From Terriglobia bacterium (lineage in GTDB: Bacteria; Acidobacteriota; Terriglobia; JAJPHL01), in assembly GCA_021325275.1 (NCBI GenBank), contig JAJPHL010000028.1, positions 1 through 64,000 on the forward strand: a stretch of DNA of 64,000 nucleotides. The letters are read 5' to 3'. This document shows positions 1 to 8,669 of this stretch, in pieces (the stretch's first letter is position 1; each line of letters begins with the position of its first letter). A model generated the notes under the pieces. The model was not told the DNA's origin and ran no database searches. It was given only the letters and a program-made list of their open reading frames with translations. The translations under genes and the position numbers were made by a program.

Positions 1-53
1 AACGCAGATTAACGCAGATGGGGATGAGCCTTTATCTGCGTTCATCTGCGGTT
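1..53. repeat. Intergenic inverted repeat of the ATCTGCG type
   Basis: AACGCAGAT occurs at 1-9 and 11-19 and its complement ATCTGCGTT at 34-42, followed by ATCTGCGGTT at 44-53. The two halves can fold into one long imperfect stem of about 19 pairs with a loop near 20-33. Repeats of this wording are scattered between genes in acidobacterial genomes (general knowledge). The element may extend beyond the left window edge. Confidence 0.6.
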
Positions 54-77
54 CCAAAGGATTTTTAATCTCTAATT

Positions 78-93
78 TGGCTATCGCCGTGCT
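78..93 (+). promoter_or_regulatory. Candidate sigma-54 (-24/-12) promoter
   Basis: TGGC at 78-81 and TGCT at 90-93 put GG (79-80) and GC (91-92) at the spacing of the consensus TGGCACG-N4-TTGCA, although the CACG part is not conserved. Transcription would start near 104, two bases before the ATG at 106. This argues against the longer reading from TTG at 94. It is the weakest of the three sigma-54 sites in the window. Confidence 0.5.
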
Positions 94-105
94 TTGTCTG
101 AAGGC

Positions 106-1254
106 ATGGCGCAGAAGTTGCCCACAACCCGGCAAAAGAAACCTCGTCGCATAGCGGTAACGAGAAGGACAAAAGCAATCACGCGACGAGCCAAACCCAG
201 TGACCTGAACGAGGCTTTCGCCGCGTTCACACAAGTCGCCGGATCGTTGGAAACTTCTTATCATCGCCTCAGCGACGAATCGGCGCGGTTGCGCGCTGAA
301 CTTGCCGCTAAGAATCAGGAAAACGACCGGATGCGCGCCAGCATGGCCTGCATCCTGGAAAATTTGCCGTGCGGCGTGATCGCCCTCGACGCGGTGGGCG
401 ACGTGCGACTAGCAAATCCTGAAGCACGACGGCTTATCGAACTGAACGCCGACACGATCGCCGCCCTGCGACGCATCGAAGCGTCCTTAGGCGAACGCGA
501 ACTAACGGTCGGCGATCGCCGCCTCGCGATCGCCTGCGCGATGCGCGACGGTTTCGCCATCTTTTTGATACGCGAAGTCGCGCGGACCGCGTATGTTCTG
601 GCGAACGAACTGCACAACCCGCTCGCCAGCCTGGATCTTTTTGCCGGGCTCATCGCCGATTCCGTCGAGGAGCATCCGGAAACGCGCCAGTGGGTGGACC
701 ACATTCAGTCGGGACTGCGCCACGTCTCCTCGACGGTCGCGAACACGCTGCATTTCCAAAATCCGCCGAACCCGCGCCTTGACTCGACGAATCTCACGCG
801 GCTGCTCCGCGAAACCGTAGAGTTCCTGCGGCCGGTCGCGCGCCAGAAGCGCATGAAGATCGAACTGACGCTCGATTCCGGCGCCGTCTCGATTGCCGCG
901 GAGCCGCTGATGTTACAGCAAGCGTTCTTCAACCTGGCGCTGAACGCATTTCGCAGCATGACACCGGGCGGGGCGCTGCGCATCACTGCCGCGCGCGACG
1001 CTGAACAAGTCCGCGTGGCGTTTGCGGATTCCGGGTGCGGAATCGCATTGGAAAATTTGAATCGCGTCTTCGAGCCGGGATTCTCCGGCTCCGCGGCGCC
1101 CGGCCTGGGATTGCCGGTGGCGCGCAAGATTGTCGAGTTGCACGGCGGGGCGATCGCGGTGACCAGCACCACGGGTCAGGGATCGCGGTTCACCGTTAGT
1201 CTCCCTATGATCGAAGCCGCCGTAATCGAGAACACAGGAGCGAACGCCGAATGA
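106..1254 (+). CDS. PAS-type sensor histidine kinase, FlrB/FleS-like
   Basis: A soluble histidine kinase of 382 aa, probably the flagellar-regulation kinase. Residues 1-30 are very basic. A coiled stretch and a PAS-like segment (about 75-160) precede the H-box ANELHNPLASL, with His170 as the likely phospho-acceptor. The C-terminal HATPase has an N-box (NLALNAF), a G1 box (DSGCGI) and a G2 box (GLGLPVARKIVELHGG). No membrane segment is visible. ATG 106 was chosen over TTG 94 because of the sigma-54-type promoter at 78-93. The stop overlaps the next gene by four bases, as in flrB-flrC pairs. Unlike in those pairs, the next gene has no receiver domain to accept the phosphate. Confidence 0.8.
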   Translation: MAQKLPTTRQKKPRRIAVTRRTKAITRRAKPSDLNEAFAAFTQVAGSLETSYHRLSDESARLRAELAAKNQENDRMRASMACILENLPCGVIALDAVGDVRLANPEARRLIELNADTIAALRRIEASLGERELTVGDRRLAIACAMRDGFAIFLIREVARTAYVLANELHNPLASLDLFAGLIADSVEEHPETRQWVDHIQSGLRHVSSTVANTLHFQNPPNPRLDSTNLTRLLRETVEFLRPVARQKRMKIELTLDSGAVSIAAEPLMLQQAFFNLALNAFRSMTPGGALRITAARDAEQVRVAFADSGCGIALENLNRVFEPGFSGSAAPGLGLPVARKIVELHGGAIAVTSTTGQGSRFTVSLPMIEAAVIENTGANAE

Positions 1255-2138
1255 CTATGAAGACACACGCCACGGAAATGCTGGGCCGCTCAAGCGCCAT
1301 GCAGAATCTGCGCGAGCAGGCGTGGCAAGCCGCACGATCGGGCGCCGACATTTTAGTGGAAGGCGAGAGCGGCGCCGGCAAAGAGTTGTTGGCGCGGCTG
1401 ATCCATCGTCTGAGTCCACAGAACGAAGGTCCGTTCGTCACCGTCAGTTGCGCGGCACTCTCCGACGCCACGCTCGACTTCGAGTGGCTGGCGGCGGCGC
1501 GTGGCGGCTTCCTGTTACTGGATGAAATCGGCGAAATGCCGCTGACGCTTCAACCGCGCATCCTTCGCGCGTGGGAAGATCGCGAGACGTTTAACGCACG
1601 CGTGATCGCCACTACGTCGCGGGCCCTCGGGCCGCTGGTGGAAGCGGGACAATTTCGCTCCGACCTTTACTATCGGCTCAACGTGATCCCCCTGCGCATG
1701 CCCCCACTGCGCGAGCGGCGCGAAGACATTCCGGAACTGGTGCAACATTTCCTGCTCCGGCATGGTCCTCCGCGCGGCGCTTCAACCGAGGAAGCCTCCC
1801 CCCGGCTTCCTCATGAAGTTCTCGCGTCGCTGGCGAAGTACAACTGGCCGGGCAACGTTCGGGAGTTGGAAAACGTGATCCGCCGCGTGTTGGCGCTGGG
1901 CTTTGAGAAATGCGAATTGCCGGCGGCGCCGGAGAATCGCGTGCAACCGATTCGGGCTGGACGCTCGTTGCGCGACGTCGAAAAACAAATGTTGGAACTG
2001 ACGCTGCAAGCCACGAAAGGCAATCGTACGCACGCCGCGGCCATGCTGGGCGTCAGCCTGCGCACGGTGCGCAACAAAATTCGCGAATTCGGCTTGGCCA
2101 AGCGGACCGCCGAATCCGTCATGGAAGGAATCGCATGA
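1251..2138 (+). CDS. FlrC/NtrC-type AAA+ regulator lacking receiver and GAFTGA loop
   Basis: 295 aa with a central AAA+ domain and a C-terminal Fis-type helix-turn-helix. Walker A is GESGAGKE (38-45), Walker B LLLDEIGEM (88-96), the arginine-finger region is RSDLYYRLNVIPLRMPPLRERRED, and the HTH lies around 255-285 (NRTHAAAMLGVSLRTVRNK). Between GKE and the Walker B strand there are 42 residues, against about 60 in NtrC. The missing 18 are exactly loop 1, which carries GAFTGA, the part that contacts sigma-54. There is also no N-terminal receiver. An AGGAG at about 1236 precedes the ATG. Family members without GAFTGA (TyrR, Rhodobacter NtrC) act with other sigma factors. It overlaps flgB by four bases. 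Confidence 0.88.
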   Translation: MTMKTHATEMLGRSSAMQNLREQAWQAARSGADILVEGESGAGKELLARLIHRLSPQNEGPFVTVSCAALSDATLDFEWLAAARGGFLLLDEIGEMPLTLQPRILRAWEDRETFNARVIATTSRALGPLVEAGQFRSDLYYRLNVIPLRMPPLRERREDIPELVQHFLLRHGPPRGASTEEASPRLPHEVLASLAKYNWPGNVRELENVIRRVLALGFEKCELPAAPENRVQPIRAGRSLRDVEKQMLELTLQATKGNRTHAAAMLGVSLRTVRNKIREFGLAKRTAESVMEGIA

Positions 2139-2518
2139 GCAACCTAATCGACAACGACCAGACCAAGCTGCTGGCCAAGTATCTCGACCTGAATGTCTAT
2201 CGCCAGGGCTTGCTCTCGAGCAACATCGCCAACATCGATACGCCGGGCTATCACACCAAGGACATCGACTTCAAAGGCGAGCTGCAGCGCAGCATGAGTG
2301 GATTCTCAGACGGCGCCGATGGCTCGGCCTCGCCCTTCGGCCCCTCGATTAAAGAAGTTCCAGATTTGGACGAGCGCCCGGACGGAAACAACGTCTCCAT
2401 CGACCGCGAGTCGATGATGCTTTCGGCCACTCAATTGCAGTTCAAGTTAGGCGTGGAGCTTTTGAAGGACCAATTTAAGGGAATTTCGATGGCCATCAAC
2501 GACGGGAAGGCATCATGA
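2135..2518 (+). CDS. flgB: Flagellar basal-body rod protein FlgB
   Basis: 127 aa, the usual size for this proximal rod protein, which is exported through the flagellar type III system. The rod-family motif LLSSNIANIDTPGYHTKDIDF (about residues 26-46) and the C-terminal helix that packs into the rod are clear. The ATG at 2135 overlaps the TGA of the upstream regulator (ATGA), which implies translational coupling. A longer open frame upstream is the shadow of the regulator gene. The next gene, flgC, also overlaps by four bases. Confidence 0.95.
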   Translation: MSNLIDNDQTKLLAKYLDLNVYRQGLLSSNIANIDTPGYHTKDIDFKGELQRSMSGFSDGADGSASPFGPSIKEVPDLDERPDGNNVSIDRESMMLSATQLQFKLGVELLKDQFKGISMAINDGKAS

Positions 2519-2970
2519 ATCTCTTCGGCGTAATGCAAGTCAGCGGTAGCGCCATGCTGGCGGAACGCCAGCGGGCGGAAGTGGTCACCAGCAACTTGGC
2601 GAACGCGGAAACCACGCGCACGCCCGAGGGCGGACCGTATCAGCGCCAGCATGTGGTGTTCGCGCCGGCCTCGCAAGCATCGTTTGCGTCACAACTCGCG
2701 GCTTTCGGCGCCGCTTCGTCGATGCATGACGCGCGCAGTCAAGGCGTGAAGGTGCAGGCGATCGTCGCGGACAACGCGCCGCCGGTGCGCAAGTACGACC
2801 CATCGCATCCCGACGCCGACGCGCAAGGATTCGTCAACATGCCGGCGATCAATCCCGTGGAAGAAATGGCCGACCTGATGGGCGCGGCGCGCGCCTACGA
2901 GTTGAATGCGTCGGCGGTACAAGCCACGCGCGGAATGATCCAGAATTCGCTCGACCTGTTGAAGTCGTAA
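2515..2970 (+). CDS. flgC: Flagellar basal-body rod protein FlgC
   Basis: 151 aa. The N-terminal motif AERQRAEVVTSNLANAETTRT is the rod/hook-family motif. The C-terminal part GFVNMPAINPVEEMADLMGA and YELNASAVQATRGMIQNSLDLL is diagnostic of FlgC, which polymerises in the proximal rod. The start overlaps the flgB stop (ATGA at 2515). The length is close to that of E. coli FlgC (134 aa), with a slightly longer central loop. Confidence 0.95.
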   Translation: MNLFGVMQVSGSAMLAERQRAEVVTSNLANAETTRTPEGGPYQRQHVVFAPASQASFASQLAAFGAASSMHDARSQGVKVQAIVADNAPPVRKYDPSHPDADAQGFVNMPAINPVEEMADLMGAARAYELNASAVQATRGMIQNSLDLLKS

Positions 2971-2991
2971 AGGAAACGAAGGAAAAACACA

Positions 2992-3327
2992 ATGCTTCCC
3001 CCGATTCAAAGTTTTGGAAACATCGATCTCACGAAGTTCACGAGCGGCGCGGGCAGTCCCGCCGGCGCCGGCAACGCAATCGGTGGCTCGCTGGGAGCGG
3101 ACACATCGTCGCCGTTTCTCGACACGCTGAAGAGCGCCATCGGCACCGCCGACCAACTTGGCTCGAGCGCCGCCGATCAAGTCACCGGTGTGCTCACCGG
3201 AAACGGCGCCGACGTGCACAGTGCGATGATCGCCGTGGAGAAAGCCGACCTTTCGTTCCAAATGATGATGCAGGTTCGCAACAAGATCGTGCAGGCGTAT
3301 CAGGAAATCTCGAAGATGCCGTTCTAA
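2992..3327 (+). CDS. fliE: Flagellar hook-basal body protein FliE
   Basis: 111 aa, the adaptor between the MS ring and the rod. The C-terminal half has the FliE signature: [20 protein letters not shown] followed by [18 protein letters not shown]. The N-terminal half is glycine/alanine-rich. A purine-rich ribosome-binding region (AAGGAAACGAAGGAAA) precedes the ATG. It sits between flgC and fliF in the standard order. Confidence 0.95.
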   Translation: MLPPIQSFGNIDLTKFTSGAGSPAGAGNAIGGSLGADTSSPFLDTLKSAIGTADQLGSSAADQVTGVLTGNGADVHSAMIAVEKADLSFQMMMQVRNKIVQAYQEISKMPF

Positions 3328-3346
3328 CGGCTAGCGGAATCGGTTT

Positions 3347-5044
3347 ATGGACAAGTTTCTTCAACAAGCGCGCGAGTTCTGGGCCGGGCTAAAGCCTCGG
3401 CAACGGACCATTTTGCTGGGCGGCACGAGCGCCGCCCTCGTCGCGATCATCGCGCTTGTGGCCTTCGCGACCAAGCCCGATTTCAAGACTCTCTACTCAG
3501 GCCTGGCGCAAGAAGAAGCGCAGACCATCGCCAAGCGCCTGGCGGAAAAAGGCGTGTCCTACGAAGTGACTCCCGACGGCACGACCCTGAAAGTGGCGCC
3601 GGAAGATCTCGACAAAGCGCGCCTCGATCTGGCGTCGCAAGGATTGCCGCGCAGCGGCCGGTTGGGTTTTGAGATTTTCGACAAGCCGAATTGGGCGGGC
3701 AGCGATTTCGCCGAAAAAGTGAATTATCAGCGCGCTCTGGAAGGAGAACTCGAGCGCACCATTCAAACGATCCAAGCCGTGGAAGCGGTGCGCGTGCATT
3801 TGGTGATGCCGCGCGAGTCGCTGTTTACCGAACGCGAGCGTGAAGCGAAGGCCGCCGTCGTTCTGAAACTCCATGGCACGCGATTGGAAGAGGATTCGGT
3901 TCGCGCGATCACGTTTTTGGTCGCGAGTTCGGTCGACACGCTGAAGCCCGAGAACGTCACGGTGGTCGGCGCGGATGGCCGGCCGCTTTCGCAAGGCGGT
4001 CGCGGCGTGAGCATGGAGCAAGCGAAACTCGAAGCGCTCTTGGCGTCGCGATTGGAAGCGACGCTGGCCCCGGTGATCGGCGAGGGGCGCATGCGCGCGA
4101 CGGTCAACGTGGAGTACGACTCCAGTTCCACCGAAACGCAGCAGGAAACTTACGATCCGCAAAAAGCGGTGGTGGTCGCGTCGCAACAAAGCGAAGACCG
4201 CCAAGGCGCAGGCGCGGCATCGGGCGGAGTGCCCGGCACCACGTCGAATGTTCCGCAGGCTGCGGTCAACGCGCCGCCGGCCGCGGCGCTTACGCGGACC
4301 ACCGAAGACGGCCAGTATCAGAAGACGCAGAGCGAAACGTATGCGGTCAGCAAATCCATTCGTCATAACGTCCAGCCGGCCGGAGCGATCAAGCGCATCG
4401 CCACCGCCGTGCTCATCGACGATGCCGTCGACTACACGCAAGAAAACGGCAAGAACGTAGAGAAGCGCCGCAAGCGCACACCGGAAGAGCTGGCGCAACT
4501 GGAGAATCTGGCCAAAGCGGCGGTGGATTTCGACACCACGCGCGGCGATACGTTCGTACTGCAATCGCTTCCCTTCCAAATTGTTCCGATCGAGCCGCCC
4601 AAGCCGCAGAACTTCAAGGAAAAGGTCAACAACGTGGTCACCGAGTGGAAAAATTCGCTGCGCTACCTGGGAATGTTCGCCGCGCTCATCGCGATTTATC
4701 TGCTGATGATTCGTCCGATGCAGCGGTCGAGGGCCCTAGCCGCCAGCGCAGCCGCGGAGACGGAAGCCACGCCGGCGCGCCTCGCGCCCGCGCCCACAGA
4801 GATCGAAGAAGCGGCATTCCTCGCGGCGCCGCCCGCCGCCACGGCGCAGATCACGCAAGCCATGATCAAGGACGACGAAGCGTTCCTGGAGGGCGAACTA
4901 CACAAAGAATTGAGCTCCACCAGTTCCGATGTGAAGCGCGCCGTGATCCTGAAGCGACACTTGGTGGAAAAAGTGAAATCCGATCCGGCCGTGGCGTCGA
5001 GACTGTTGCAGAACTGGCTTCGTGCGAAAGGAGACCGACACTAA
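3347..5044 (+). CDS. fliF: Flagellar MS-ring protein FliF
   Basis: 565 aa. An N-terminal membrane helix (about residues 24-42), two ring-building domains containing LYSGLAQEEA and VEAVRVHLVMPRESLF, a low-complexity Ala/Gly/Pro region around 280-325, and a second membrane helix near 448-463 (LGMFAALIAIYLLMI). The C-terminal tail ending in VASRLLQNWLRAKG is the FliG-binding segment. FliF forms the inner-membrane ring that carries the C ring and export gate. It is close to the family length of about 550 aa. Confidence 0.96.
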   Translation: MDKFLQQAREFWAGLKPRQRTILLGGTSAALVAIIALVAFATKPDFKTLYSGLAQEEAQTIAKRLAEKGVSYEVTPDGTTLKVAPEDLDKARLDLASQGLPRSGRLGFEIFDKPNWAGSDFAEKVNYQRALEGELERTIQTIQAVEAVRVHLVMPRESLFTEREREAKAAVVLKLHGTRLEEDSVRAITFLVASSVDTLKPENVTVVGADGRPLSQGGRGVSMEQAKLEALLASRLEATLAPVIGEGRMRATVNVEYDSSSTETQQETYDPQKAVVVASQQSEDRQGAGAASGGVPGTTSNVPQAAVNAPPAAALTRTTEDGQYQKTQSETYAVSKSIRHNVQPAGAIKRIATAVLIDDAVDYTQENGKNVEKRRKRTPEELAQLENLAKAAVDFDTTRGDTFVLQSLPFQIVPIEPPKPQNFKEKVNNVVTEWKNSLRYLGMFAALIAIYLLMIRPMQRSRALAASAAAETEATPARLAPAPTEIEEAAFLAAPPAATAQITQAMIKDDEAFLEGELHKELSSTSSDVKRAVILKRHLVEKVKSDPAVASRLLQNWLRAKGDRH

Positions 5045-5045
5045 C

Positions 5046-6071
5046 ATGCCGGCCGCACTCACCACTCAATCCCTCACGGGCGCGCGCAAGGCCGCGATTC
5101 TCCTGGTGCTGTTGGGAGACGATGCCGCCGCGGAGATTTACAAGAACCTCTCGCAGGAAGAACTGCAAGAGCTGACGCAGGAGATCGCCGAACTCGACTA
5201 CGTATCGCCCGAGATCGCCGCGCACGTCTTGCAGGAATATCACCGCATGACGGTGACGCAGGAGTACGTTTCGCAAGGCGGTCCTTCGTACGCCGGACGC
5301 TTGTTGCAAAAAGCCTTGGGACCCGAGCAGGCGTCGAGCTTGCTGGCGCTCGTCAGCCAGGCGCAAGTGGCGTCTACGTTCAATCTCGACTCGCTGCAAA
5401 AGGCCGATCCGCAACAACTCGCGAAATTTGTGGAGGGCGAGCATCCGCAGACGATCGCCCTGGTGCTGGCGCACTTGGGATTGAAGCAAGCCTCCACGAT
5501 GCTGTTGCTGCTGCCCGAGAAAATCCGCGCGCAAGCCGTGGCGCGACTCGCAGAAATGCGCCAATTCTCTCCGGAAATCGTGCAGAAGATTTCCGTGGTG
5601 CTGCACAAGAAACTGCAAGCGCTCGGCGAACAGAATCGCCGCGCGTATGCCGGTGTGAAAGCCGTGGCCGACTTGTTGAATCACTTGGGAATGAACGACA
5701 GCAAGGTGATTCTCGATTCCATCGAGCAAGACAATCCGCACTTGGCCATTTCGGTCCGCAACCTGATGTTCACGTTCGAGGATCTCGTGGCGGTGCCGGA
5801 AAGCGGCATCCGCGAATTGCTGGCCGGCACGGACAAGAAGACGCTGGCGCTGGCCCTGAAGGGCGCATCGGAAGAATTGCGCAGTCACGTGTTCAAGGCG
5901 ATGTCGTCGCGCGCCGTGGAAATGCTGAAGGAAGACATGGAAGTGCTGGGGCCGGTGCGCGGACGCGAAGTGGCGACGGCGCAGCAGGAAACGATCACGC
6001 TGGCACGGAAACTGGAAGCCGAAGGCAAGTTGGTTTTGAAGACCGAACGGGACGAAGAATATGTTGTCTAA
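5046..6071 (+). CDS. fliG: Flagellar motor switch protein FliG
   Basis: 341 aa including the complete three-domain architecture. The N-terminal domain starts TGARKAAILLVLLGDDAAAE, the middle domain has the EHPQTIALVLAHL motif, and the C-terminal torque domain carries the charged helix NLMFTFEDLVAVPESGIREL. FliG links FliF to FliM and interacts with MotA. ATG 5046 was preferred over the in-frame GTG at 5022, which lies inside fliF. An AAGGAG lies upstream, though at long spacing. Confidence 0.95.
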   Translation: MPAALTTQSLTGARKAAILLVLLGDDAAAEIYKNLSQEELQELTQEIAELDYVSPEIAAHVLQEYHRMTVTQEYVSQGGPSYAGRLLQKALGPEQASSLLALVSQAQVASTFNLDSLQKADPQQLAKFVEGEHPQTIALVLAHLGLKQASTMLLLLPEKIRAQAVARLAEMRQFSPEIVQKISVVLHKKLQALGEQNRRAYAGVKAVADLLNHLGMNDSKVILDSIEQDNPHLAISVRNLMFTFEDLVAVPESGIRELLAGTDKKTLALALKGASEELRSHVFKAMSSRAVEMLKEDMEVLGPVRGREVATAQQETITLARKLEAEGKLVLKTERDEEYVV

Positions 6072-6741
6072 AGACTCGCACTCCACCTCGCTCATCGAGC
6101 CGTTCATCTACCGGCAAACCGCGTCGGACAAATCCGGCGGCGTCGAACTGACTTTCGAGACGGAACCGCCGCAGACCGCCGCACCCGCGGCCCCCAGCGT
6201 CGCGCAGGTTTCCGAGAACGAAGCCGCGCAGCGCGAGCGTCGCGCATACGAGCGGGGATCGCAGGAAGGCTCGGCGCAAGCCGAAGCGGCTTTCGCGCAG
6301 CGTCTGGTACAAGCGCAAGCGATTTCCGCGCAGATGGCCGCGGAGTTCGAACGCGAACGCACCGGATTCTTCCGCCGTGTGGAAGGTGAAGTCGTCAGGC
6401 TGTCGTTGGCCATTGCCAAAAAGATATTGCACCGCGAAGCGCAAATGGACGCTCTGCTGCTCGCAGGCGTGGCGCGCGTGGCGTTGGAACAGATCGCCGC
6501 GGGAACCGTGGTGCGCATCCGCGTTCACCCCTCGCAGATCGCGGCGTGGCGCGAGTTCTTCTCATCGCAAAGCGGGCTCAACCTGAAACTGGAATGGATG
6601 GGCGATGCGACGCTCGATCCCGCGCAGTGCCGCGTGGAAACGAGCGTAGGCTCCACCAACTTGAGCCTCGACGATCAGTTGGGCGAAATTGAACAAGGTT
6701 TCTTCGATTTGCTCGCGGAGAAACCGGCGCCCTCGGCATGA
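6061..6741 (+). CDS. fliH: Flagellar export regulator FliH
   Basis: 226 aa. FliH-type layout: a variable N-terminus, then an alanine/glutamate-rich coiled coil (about 50-110), then the conserved C-terminal domain with VVRLSLAIAKKILHREAQMD and VRIRVHPSQIAAWREFF. It is a peripheral stator of the FliI ATPase in the export apparatus. It overlaps the fliG end by 11 bases and fliI by four, so the three are probably translated in a coupled way. Confidence 0.92.
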   Translation: MLSKDSHSTSLIEPFIYRQTASDKSGGVELTFETEPPQTAAPAAPSVAQVSENEAAQRERRAYERGSQEGSAQAEAAFAQRLVQAQAISAQMAAEFERERTGFFRRVEGEVVRLSLAIAKKILHREAQMDALLLAGVARVALEQIAAGTVVRIRVHPSQIAAWREFFSSQSGLNLKLEWMGDATLDPAQCRVETSVGSTNLSLDDQLGEIEQGFFDLLAEKPAPSA

Positions 6742-8078
6742 CTTCCACGACACTTCAGCGCGACATGAGCGCGTCCTTCGAATTCGCGCCCTACTTCCGG
6801 CATCTCGAAGAGTGCTCGGCGTCGCGATGGAGCGGCATGGTGACGCACGCCAACGGAAATCTTGTGGAATCGGAAGGCCCGTTCTGCGCGGTCGGCGAGC
6901 TGTGCAAGATCGTGGACGGCCGCGGGCAAACCTACGAAGGGCAGATCGTTGGATTCTCGGGTACGAAAGTGCTCTCGATGGCGCTCGACCGCGTTAGCGG
7001 CGTGCGCTACGGCGATCGCGTTATCACGTGGGGCGCGCGCCCGATCCTGCGTGTGGGCGATACGATGCTCGGCCGCGTGCTGGACGGCGGCGGACGGCCG
7101 ATCGACGGCTTGCCCGATTATCCCGCGCGCGAGCGCCGGCCGCTCGATGGCACGGCGCCGTTGCCGCTGGACCGCATTCCCATCCGCCAGCCGCTTGGTT
7201 GCGGCATTCGCGCGATCGACGCGTTCATCACCTGCGGACGCGGACAACGGATCGGCATTTTCGGCGGCTCGGGCGTCGGCAAGTCCACGCTGTTGGGCAT
7301 GATGGCGCGCAACACCGCCGCCGATCTCACGGTGATGGGACTGGTCGGCGAGCGCGGACGCGAAGTGCGCGAGTTTTTGGAAGAAAGCTTGGGAGAAGAA
7401 GGGCGCCGGCGCTCGGTCGTCATTGCGTCCACATCCGACCAATCGCCGCTGCTGCGAATTCGCGCGGAGGAGACGGCGATCGCCGCCGCCGAATATTTTT
7501 GTTCGAGAGGAAAGCACGTGCTGCTGGTCCTTGATTCGCTGACGCGCGTGGCGATGGCGCAGCGCGAAATCGGATTGGCGGCCGGTGAGCCGCCTACGGC
7601 GAAAGGCTATACGCCGTCGTGCTTCAACTTGCTCGCGCGATTGATCGAGCGCGCGGGACAATACGGCAACGGAAGCATCACCGCTTTCTACACCGTATTG
7701 ATGGACGGCGACGATCAACTCGATCCGTTGGTGGACGCGGTGCGCTCGCTGCTCGACGGTCACGTGGTGCTCGACCGTAAACTCGCCGCGCGCAATCACT
7801 ATCCGCCGATCGCCGTGCTCGATAGCCTCAGCCGATTGATGAGCGCGGTGGCCACCGAGCCGCATCGCAACAAAGCGCGTAATTTGCGCAAACTGATGGC
7901 CGCCTACAATCGCTCGGAAGACTTGATCCGCGTGGGCGCGTATCAAAAAGGAAGCGATCCGGAACTCGATCGCGCTCTCGGGGCATTGCCCGCGCTCACC
8001 GCTTTTCTGCAACAAACTTCGAGCGACCGTGCGCCGCTCGATGAAACCGTAAAGAAACTTCTCACCCTACCGGAGTAA
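6738..8078 (+). CDS. fliI: Flagellum-specific export ATPase FliI
   Basis: 446 aa, the normal length. The F1-like ATPase domain has Walker A GGSGVGKST (176-184) and the family block VGERGREVREFLEE, then Walker B VLLVLDSLTRVAMAQREI and AAGEPPTAKGYTPSCF. It energises substrate delivery to the flagellar type III export gate, together with FliH and FliJ, which flank it. The ATGA at 6738 overlaps fliH. Confidence 0.97.
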   Translation: MTSTTLQRDMSASFEFAPYFRHLEECSASRWSGMVTHANGNLVESEGPFCAVGELCKIVDGRGQTYEGQIVGFSGTKVLSMALDRVSGVRYGDRVITWGARPILRVGDTMLGRVLDGGGRPIDGLPDYPARERRPLDGTAPLPLDRIPIRQPLGCGIRAIDAFITCGRGQRIGIFGGSGVGKSTLLGMMARNTAADLTVMGLVGERGREVREFLEESLGEEGRRRSVVIASTSDQSPLLRIRAEETAIAAAEYFCSRGKHVLLVLDSLTRVAMAQREIGLAAGEPPTAKGYTPSCFNLLARLIERAGQYGNGSITAFYTVLMDGDDQLDPLVDAVRSLLDGHVVLDRKLAARNHYPPIAVLDSLSRLMSAVATEPHRNKARNLRKLMAAYNRSEDLIRVGAYQKGSDPELDRALGALPALTAFLQQTSSDRAPLDETVKKLLTLPE

Positions 8079-8084
8079 ATCAAA

Positions 8085-8555
8085 ATGGCTTTTCAATTTT
8101 CGCTCGAATCGTTATTGCGCCTTCGTCACAGCCTGGAACGCAAAGAACGCCTGGCACTGGAAGAACTCGCGCGCCGCATCGCCGCCGTGCGCGTGGAGAT
8201 CGCCGACGTGCAACAGGAACGCCGTCAAGCGCTGGAGCTGCAAAGCACGGCGCTACGCGCTGGTTTGTCCGCCGCCGAAATGCATTTCGCGGAGACTTGC
8301 GACGCGACGCGTGAGGAGCGCCATCGCCGCCTGACGAACTTGCTCGTCGAATTGAGCAAGCTGCATCGCAAACAGCAGGCTCAATACATGGAAGCGCGGC
8401 AAGCCCGCGAGATTCTGGAGAACTTGCGCGAACGTCAGAGCGCCGAGTATCGCCGCGACGCCGATCGCAAAGAGCAGCAGCGTGTGGATGATCTCTTTCT
8501 TATGCGTTCCGGCAAAGATTGGCCGGCGCTTAGCGATTCAGCGGTACTGGTCTAG
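8085..8555 (+). CDS. fliJ: Flagellar export chaperone FliJ
   Basis: 156 aa, almost entirely charged alpha-helix, predicted to form an antiparallel coiled coil. It opens with FQFSLESLLRLRHSLERKER, which is typical of FliJ. FliJ fits into the FliI ring and contacts FlhA. The identification rests on position directly after fliI, size and coiled-coil character, because sequence conservation in this family is low. Confidence 0.88.
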   Translation: MAFQFSLESLLRLRHSLERKERLALEELARRIAAVRVEIADVQQERRQALELQSTALRAGLSAAEMHFAETCDATREERHRRLTNLLVELSKLHRKQQAQYMEARQAREILENLRERQSAEYRRDADRKEQQRVDDLFLMRSGKDWPALSDSAVLV

Positions 8556-8638
8556 CTGCTGCCGGGCGACTCGGCAATGTTTGCCGGGTTGGGCTGGCGC
8601 GTGCGGCCCTTTTGTACAGGGGCGAGACAGATTGAGTT

Positions 8639-8654
8639 TGGCACGCGCCTTGCA
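8639..8654 (+). promoter_or_regulatory. Sigma-54 promoter, full consensus match
   Basis: TGGCACG at 8639-8645, four bases, then TTGCA at 8650-8654. This agrees at every consensus position of a -24/-12 promoter. The predicted transcription start is near 8665, about five bases before the fliK ATG at 8670. It lies in the only gap of more than 100 bases inside the left part of the cluster, after fliJ. Confidence 0.85.
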
Positions 8655-8669
8655 ATAAACAATCACGCG

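Noticed and set aside
3497-6107. Long minus-strand frames opposite fliF and fliG (360 and 413 aa)
   Set aside because: His/Arg/Gln/Leu-rich shadows that arise from high-GC codon bias; the plus strand encodes clear FliF and FliG.
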